Of a DNA stretch of 64,000 nucleotides, positions 61,103 through 64,000 are shown piece after piece. The first letter of the stretch is position 1. Every line of letters begins with the position of its first letter. The position numbers were made by a program, and so were the translations under genes. Where the stretch lies: NCBI RefSeq assembly GCF_019823105.1, contig NZ_CP081958.1:1798001-1862000 (forward strand), given 5' to 3'. Under the pieces are notes generated by a model, which searched no databases, was not told the DNA's origin, and saw only the letters and a list, made by a program, of their open reading frames with translations. The stretch is from Halobaculum magnesiiphilum (GTDB lineage Archaea; Halobacteriota; Halobacteria; Halobacteriales; Haloferacaceae).

Positions 61103-61391
61103 GAAAGCCCCCGGGTCCGTCGGCGGCTGCGGCTCGCTGCGCTCCTCGCTCGGCCTCCGACCTCGCTGCGGTGTCCGCGGGCGACCCGTGAGTCGCCCGC
61201 GGGCTAGCGAGACCTCCGGTCTCGCCGTGCTTACGTCGCCTCGCTCGCCGACGGACCCGGCCCCTTTCAGTCCCACCCACCCGCACAGCACCCCGCCTCG
61301 TCCTCCCCATCCGATTCGCTCGGCTCACTTCGTTCGCCTCGCTCATCCCTCGCGCGCTTCCGACCGGCACCGAGGCCGGTCGACGCGCGCC
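61103..61391 (+). repeat. Dispersed hairpin element, copy 4 (most complete)
   Basis: It starts GAAAGCCC; arm CCGGGTCCGTCGGC (61111-61124) is the exact complement of 61247-61260. Between them are two further hairpins (GCGGGCGACC... near 61179-61203, and GAGACC/GGTCTC near 61209-61224). Then CCCCTTTCAGTCCCACCC, a CCCCATCCGATTCGCTCG box also present in copy 2, and the terminal stem CGACCGGC/GCCGGTCG (61361-61382) with ACGCGCGCC. The rest of 61029-61508 holds the promoter and leader of the next gene. Confidence 0.88.
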
Positions 61392-61470
61392 GACCGCCGG
61401 TGGTTCCCGCCCATCGACCCCGACCGAGTACGAGCGTTTATCCCGCAGAACGCCTCACTCTCCCACAGCA

Positions 61471-61512
61471 ATGGCGAGCGCGGACAGCGAGGACGAACGG
61501 GGTGAGCCGTGA
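61471..61512 (+). CDS. Possible 13-codon leader ORF before the RecJ-like gene
   Basis: ATG at 61471 opens MASADSEDERGEP and ends in TGA at 61510-61512, overlapping the GTG start of the next gene (GTGA at 61509-61512). A TATA-like TTTAT (61436-61440) lies about 33 bases before this ATG, not before the GTG. Two readings fit: translational coupling by a leader peptide, or a frameshift in the assembly, so that the real N-terminus starts here. Confidence 0.4.
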   Translation: MASADSEDERGEP

Positions 61513-62984
61513 GCGAAGCGACCCGTGATGACAGCGAGGAGGCCGACCCGGCCCACGGCGACGAGTTCCCCGTCCCCGAACTCAGCGAGCGCGCCGAGGC
61601 GTGCGCCGCCAGACTGCGCGAGGCGGGCGAGTTCCTCCTGTGCTCGCACATCGACGCCGACGGGCTCACCAGCGCCGCGGTCGCGACGGCGGCGTTCGAG
61701 CGCGCCGGCTTCGACTTCGAGACGGCGTTCTTCAAACAGCTCGACGCCGACGCGGTCGCCTCCATCGCCGCCACCGACTACGACGTGGTCTGTTTCACCG
61801 ACTTCGGCAGCGGGCAGCTCGACGTGATCGCTCCCCACGAGGCGGCGGGCGAGTTCGTCCCCGTCATCGCGGATCACCACCAGCCCGCGGACGCGGAGAC
61901 CGAGTTCCACCTCAATCCCCTGTTGGAAGGGCTCGACGGCGCGAGCGAACTGTCGGGCGCCGGGGCATCATACCTTCTCGCGCGCGCGCTCGGCGACGCG
62001 ACCGACACCGACAACCGCGACCTCGCCGCCCTCGCGGTCGTGGGTGCCGTCGGCGACATGCAGGACGGCGACGGCGGCCTCTCGGGGGCCAACGAGGGGC
62101 TCGTCGCCGACGCGGTCGCCGCCGGCGCGCTGGAGGAGGTGACCGACCTGGCGCTGTACGGCCGCCAGACCCGTCCGCTCCCCAAGCTGCTGGAGTACGC
62201 CAGTGACGCCCGGATCCCGGGCATCTCGAACGACCAGGCCGGCGCCGTCGAGTTCCTCTCGGATCTCGACGTGCCGATGAAGGACGCCGACGGCGAGTGG
62301 CGCCGGTGGGTCGACCTCGACGCCGACGAGCGCCGGACGGTCGCCAGCGCGCTCATCCGCCGTGCCGTCTCCTCGGGCGTCCCCAGCGAGCGCGTGGACT
62401 CGCTCGTCGCCACCACCTACGTCCTCGCCGACGAGGAGCCCGGAACCGAGCTGCGCGACGTGAGCGAGTTCTCCACGCTGCTCAACGCGACCGCGCGCTA
62501 CGAGCGCGCCGACGTGGGACTCGCCGTCTGTCTCGGCGACCGCGGCGAGGCGCTCGACCGCGCGCGAACCCTGCTTCGGAACCACCGCCGGAACCTCTCG
62601 GAGGGGCTCCAGTGGGTGACCAACGAGGGCGTCGAGCGCGAGGAACACATTCAGTGGTTCGACGCCGGCACCCGGATCCGCGAGACGATCGTCGGCATCG
62701 TCGCGGGGATGGCCGTCGGCGCCGACGGCGTCTCCGCCCGCAAGCCGATCGTCGCGTTCGCCGACAAGGGCGACGACGAGACGAAGGTCTCCGCAAGAGG
62801 GAGCGGCTTCCTCGTCCGTCAGGGACTGGACCTGTCGGCGGTGATGCGCGAGGCCAGCCGCGCGGTCGGCGGCGACGGCGGCGGCCACGACGTGGCCGCG
62901 GGCGCGACCATCCCGGCCGACGAACGTGAGACGTTCATCGCGACGGTCGACGAGCTCGTCGGCGAGCAGACATCCGGCGAGTGA
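61509..62984 (+). CDS. RecJ-like DHH-family phosphoesterase
   Basis: A 491-residue DHH/DHHA1 protein. Motifs: LLCSHIDADGLTSAAV (near 45), CFTDFGSGQLD (near 97), VIADHHQP (the DHH motif, near 120) and the C-terminal DHHA1 domain with VRQGLDLSAVMREASRAVGGDGGGHDVAAGA. Archaeal RecJ-like (GAN) proteins degrade single-stranded DNA or RNA and associate with GINS; this member could be of that group or a related exonuclease. The GTG start follows a short leader ORF. Confidence 0.88.
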   Translation: MSEATRDDSEEADPAHGDEFPVPELSERAEACAARLREAGEFLLCSHIDADGLTSAAVATAAFERAGFDFETAFFKQLDADAVASIAATDYDVVCFTDFGSGQLDVIAPHEAAGEFVPVIADHHQPADAETEFHLNPLLEGLDGASELSGAGASYLLARALGDATDTDNRDLAALAVVGAVGDMQDGDGGLSGANEGLVADAVAAGALEEVTDLALYGRQTRPLPKLLEYASDARIPGISNDQAGAVEFLSDLDVPMKDADGEWRRWVDLDADERRTVASALIRRAVSSGVPSERVDSLVATTYVLADEEPGTELRDVSEFSTLLNATARYERADVGLAVCLGDRGEALDRARTLLRNHRRNLSEGLQWVTNEGVEREEHIQWFDAGTRIRETIVGIVAGMAVGADGVSARKPIVAFADKGDDETKVSARGSGFLVRQGLDLSAVMREASRAVGGDGGGHDVAAGATIPADERETFIATVDELVGEQTSGE

Positions 62985-63023
62985 ACGCGCGGTCGCCTCG
63001 AGAGGCCGAGGACGGGTCCGGCG

Positions 63024-63602
63024 TCAGGCCGACTCGGACGTGGACGACGTGCCGAGGTCGCGAAACAGCATCCGGTAGTCGTCCGGCGAGAACGCGGACG
63101 CGAGGTCCTCCATCTCCGACTGCAGCGACTCGATGCGGTCGAGCAGGTCCTCGTACTCCGGCGAGGAGCGGAGTTCGGCCGGGGTCCGCTCTGCCTCGAG
63201 TACCGCCCGTTTCGTGACAAGCGAGGCGGTCTGCTGGAGGGTGTCGTCGTACTGGGCGCGCGTCCCCAGGCGTTCGACGGCCGACTGAATGTCGTCCCGG
63301 GTGGCGGGTTTCACGAGGTACAGGTCGAACCCCATCTCGACGATGTCGACGTCCGGCTCGACGGCGGTCACCATCGCGACCCGACAGTCGAGGCCGCGAT
63401 CGCGGATCGACGCGAGCACGTCGGCGCCGGAGGTGTCCGGAAGCCGTCGGTCGAGGAGTACCGCGTCGGTCGTGTCGTCGACGATGTCGAGTGCCTCAGC
63501 GCCCGTGTTCGCGACCGTGACGTCGTAGGTTCCCGAGAGGTATCCGCGATAGAGATCGGCCACCTCGGGTTCGTCTTCGACGATGAGCACGCGCCGTGTC
63601 AC
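63024..63602 (-). CDS. HalX-type response regulator
   Basis: A 192-residue regulator: receiver domain MTRRVLIVEDEPEVADLYRGYL with the phospho-Asp in AVLLDRRLPD (near 54), the conserved Thr/Ala region VAMVTAVEPD and the Lys in YLVKPAT. The C-terminal 75 residues (ERTPAELRSSPEYEDLLDRIESLQSEMEDL) are the HalX domain of haloarchaea. It is not preceded by a histidine kinase here; a KaiC-like gene is divergent. The output is unknown. Confidence 0.93.
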   Translation of the reverse strand: MTRRVLIVEDEPEVADLYRGYLSGTYDVTVANTGAEALDIVDDTTDAVLLDRRLPDTSGADVLASIRDRGLDCRVAMVTAVEPDVDIVEMGFDLYLVKPATRDDIQSAVERLGTRAQYDDTLQQTASLVTKRAVLEAERTPAELRSSPEYEDLLDRIESLQSEMEDLASAFSPDDYRMLFRDLGTSSTSESA

Positions 63603-63817
63603 CGCGACCGACCCCCGACGTGCTCGACCCCGCCGTCAGTCATGTTCGTCAACCGGATGTGTTTGTGCTTAAAGCTATCGCACACTGATTCGGCCGCAGA
63701 AAGCTGTTATCGGGAATATGTGTGGGGATATACACTTTGTCCTCCCGGCTCCGATCGCGGTCGCGCCCTCGGCACACGGCGGAACCGTTTTCATTTGTGA
63801 GGACGGCGGATACCAAT

Positions 63818-64000
63818 ATGGTAGCCACTGTTCCGACCGGGATCGACGGGCTCGACTCCGTCCTCAACGGCGGTCTCGTCGAGAACGCGACGGTGCTCGT
63901 GAGCGGAAACCCCGGGACGGGGAAGTCCCTCTTCGGGATCCAGTACCTCTACAACGGCGTCATCGACCACGACGAACACGGGATCTACATCTCCTTCGAG
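63818..64000 (+). CDS. KaiC/RAD55-family ATPase (partial, cut by window end)
   Basis: The first 61 residues: MVATVPTGIDGLDSVLNGGLV is the typical RAD55/KaiC start, followed by Walker A SGNPGTGKSLFGIQYLYNG (near 30-47) and GIYISFE. Haloarchaea have many such single-domain ATPases near two-component genes. A T-rich CCGTTTTCATTT lies about 22-35 bases upstream. The rest is outside the window. Confidence 0.85.
   Translation, partial: MVATVPTGIDGLDSVLNGGLVENATVLVSGNPGTGKSLFGIQYLYNGVIDHDEHGIYISFE

Overview
The window is a gene-dense stretch of a haloarchaeal chromosome. The evidence is its very high G+C content, strongly acidic proteins, archaeal information-processing genes (TBP, aIF2-gamma, aIF6, L31e, L39e, S24e, Rpo7, Spt4, RadA, FtsY, a Kae1-Bud32 fusion), twin-arginine lipoprotein signals, a HalX response regulator and a halophilic plant-type 2Fe-2S ferredoxin. 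Several genes have TATA-like boxes about 25-35 bases before the start codon, as expected for leaderless transcripts. A member of the Haloferacales fits best, but genus cannot be decided from the sequence alone. No rRNA, tRNA, CRISPR array, insertion sequence or prophage was found.

Layout. 1-5.5 kb: LysE exporter, a membrane M48-type protein without its catalytic residues, hisG, an NTF2-like protein, a CPBP protease and TBP. 5.6-9.9 kb: tRNA G10 methyltransferase, then two minus-strand translation/SRP blocks (rpl39e-rpl31e-eif6 and rpl18a-pfdA-ftsY) separated by a hairpin-rich gap. 10-16.4 kb: lipoprotein, VIT-like protein, nucleoside-recognition protein, the SAH/MTA recycling pair mtaD and ahcY, and a formate/nitrite-type channel. 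16.5-20.8 kb: thpR, TPR protein, DUF424, sufS and sufU. 20.8-24.4 kb: a three-gene cluster (6-PTPS-like enzyme, glycosyltransferase, methyltransferase) and two membrane proteins. 24.5-28.3 kb: radA with a duplicated 3' end, a PspAB-like protein, a LURP-one-related protein and HtpX. 28.3-43.5 kb: phosphate transporter, ferredoxin, prepilin peptidase, hisI, glmM, a tungsten-type oxidoreductase with a flavoprotein, a beta-CASP nuclease, a PQQ-type sugar dehydrogenase and CorA. 43.8-48.9 kb: eif2g-PIN-rpo7-spt4-DUF359-rps24e-kae1/bud32 on the minus strand. 49.6-54 kb: NOG1-type GTPase, SHOCT, SIMPL and DUF389 proteins, and a lower-G+C two-gene cassette. 54.2-64 kb: a folate cyclo-ligase-like protein, a BMP/nucleoside-type ABC importer operon, engB, a RecJ-like DHH protein, a HalX regulator and the start of a KaiC/RAD55-like ATPase.

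The most unusual signal is outside the genes. A dispersed 240-290 bp intergenic element occurs in three complete copies (13876-14115 minus, 49109-49384 plus, 61103-61391 plus), and its tail is at 1-57. Short flanking blocks are conserved, while the two main stems differ in sequence between copies and yet stay fully complementary. That is compensatory covariation, which implies selection for structure or a copy mechanism that preserves palindromes. A second pattern is tandem duplication at or just past gene ends, sometimes including the stop codon (sufS, glmM, a flavoprotein gene, and a 66-bp duplicate of the end of radA). Both deserve a genome-wide search.
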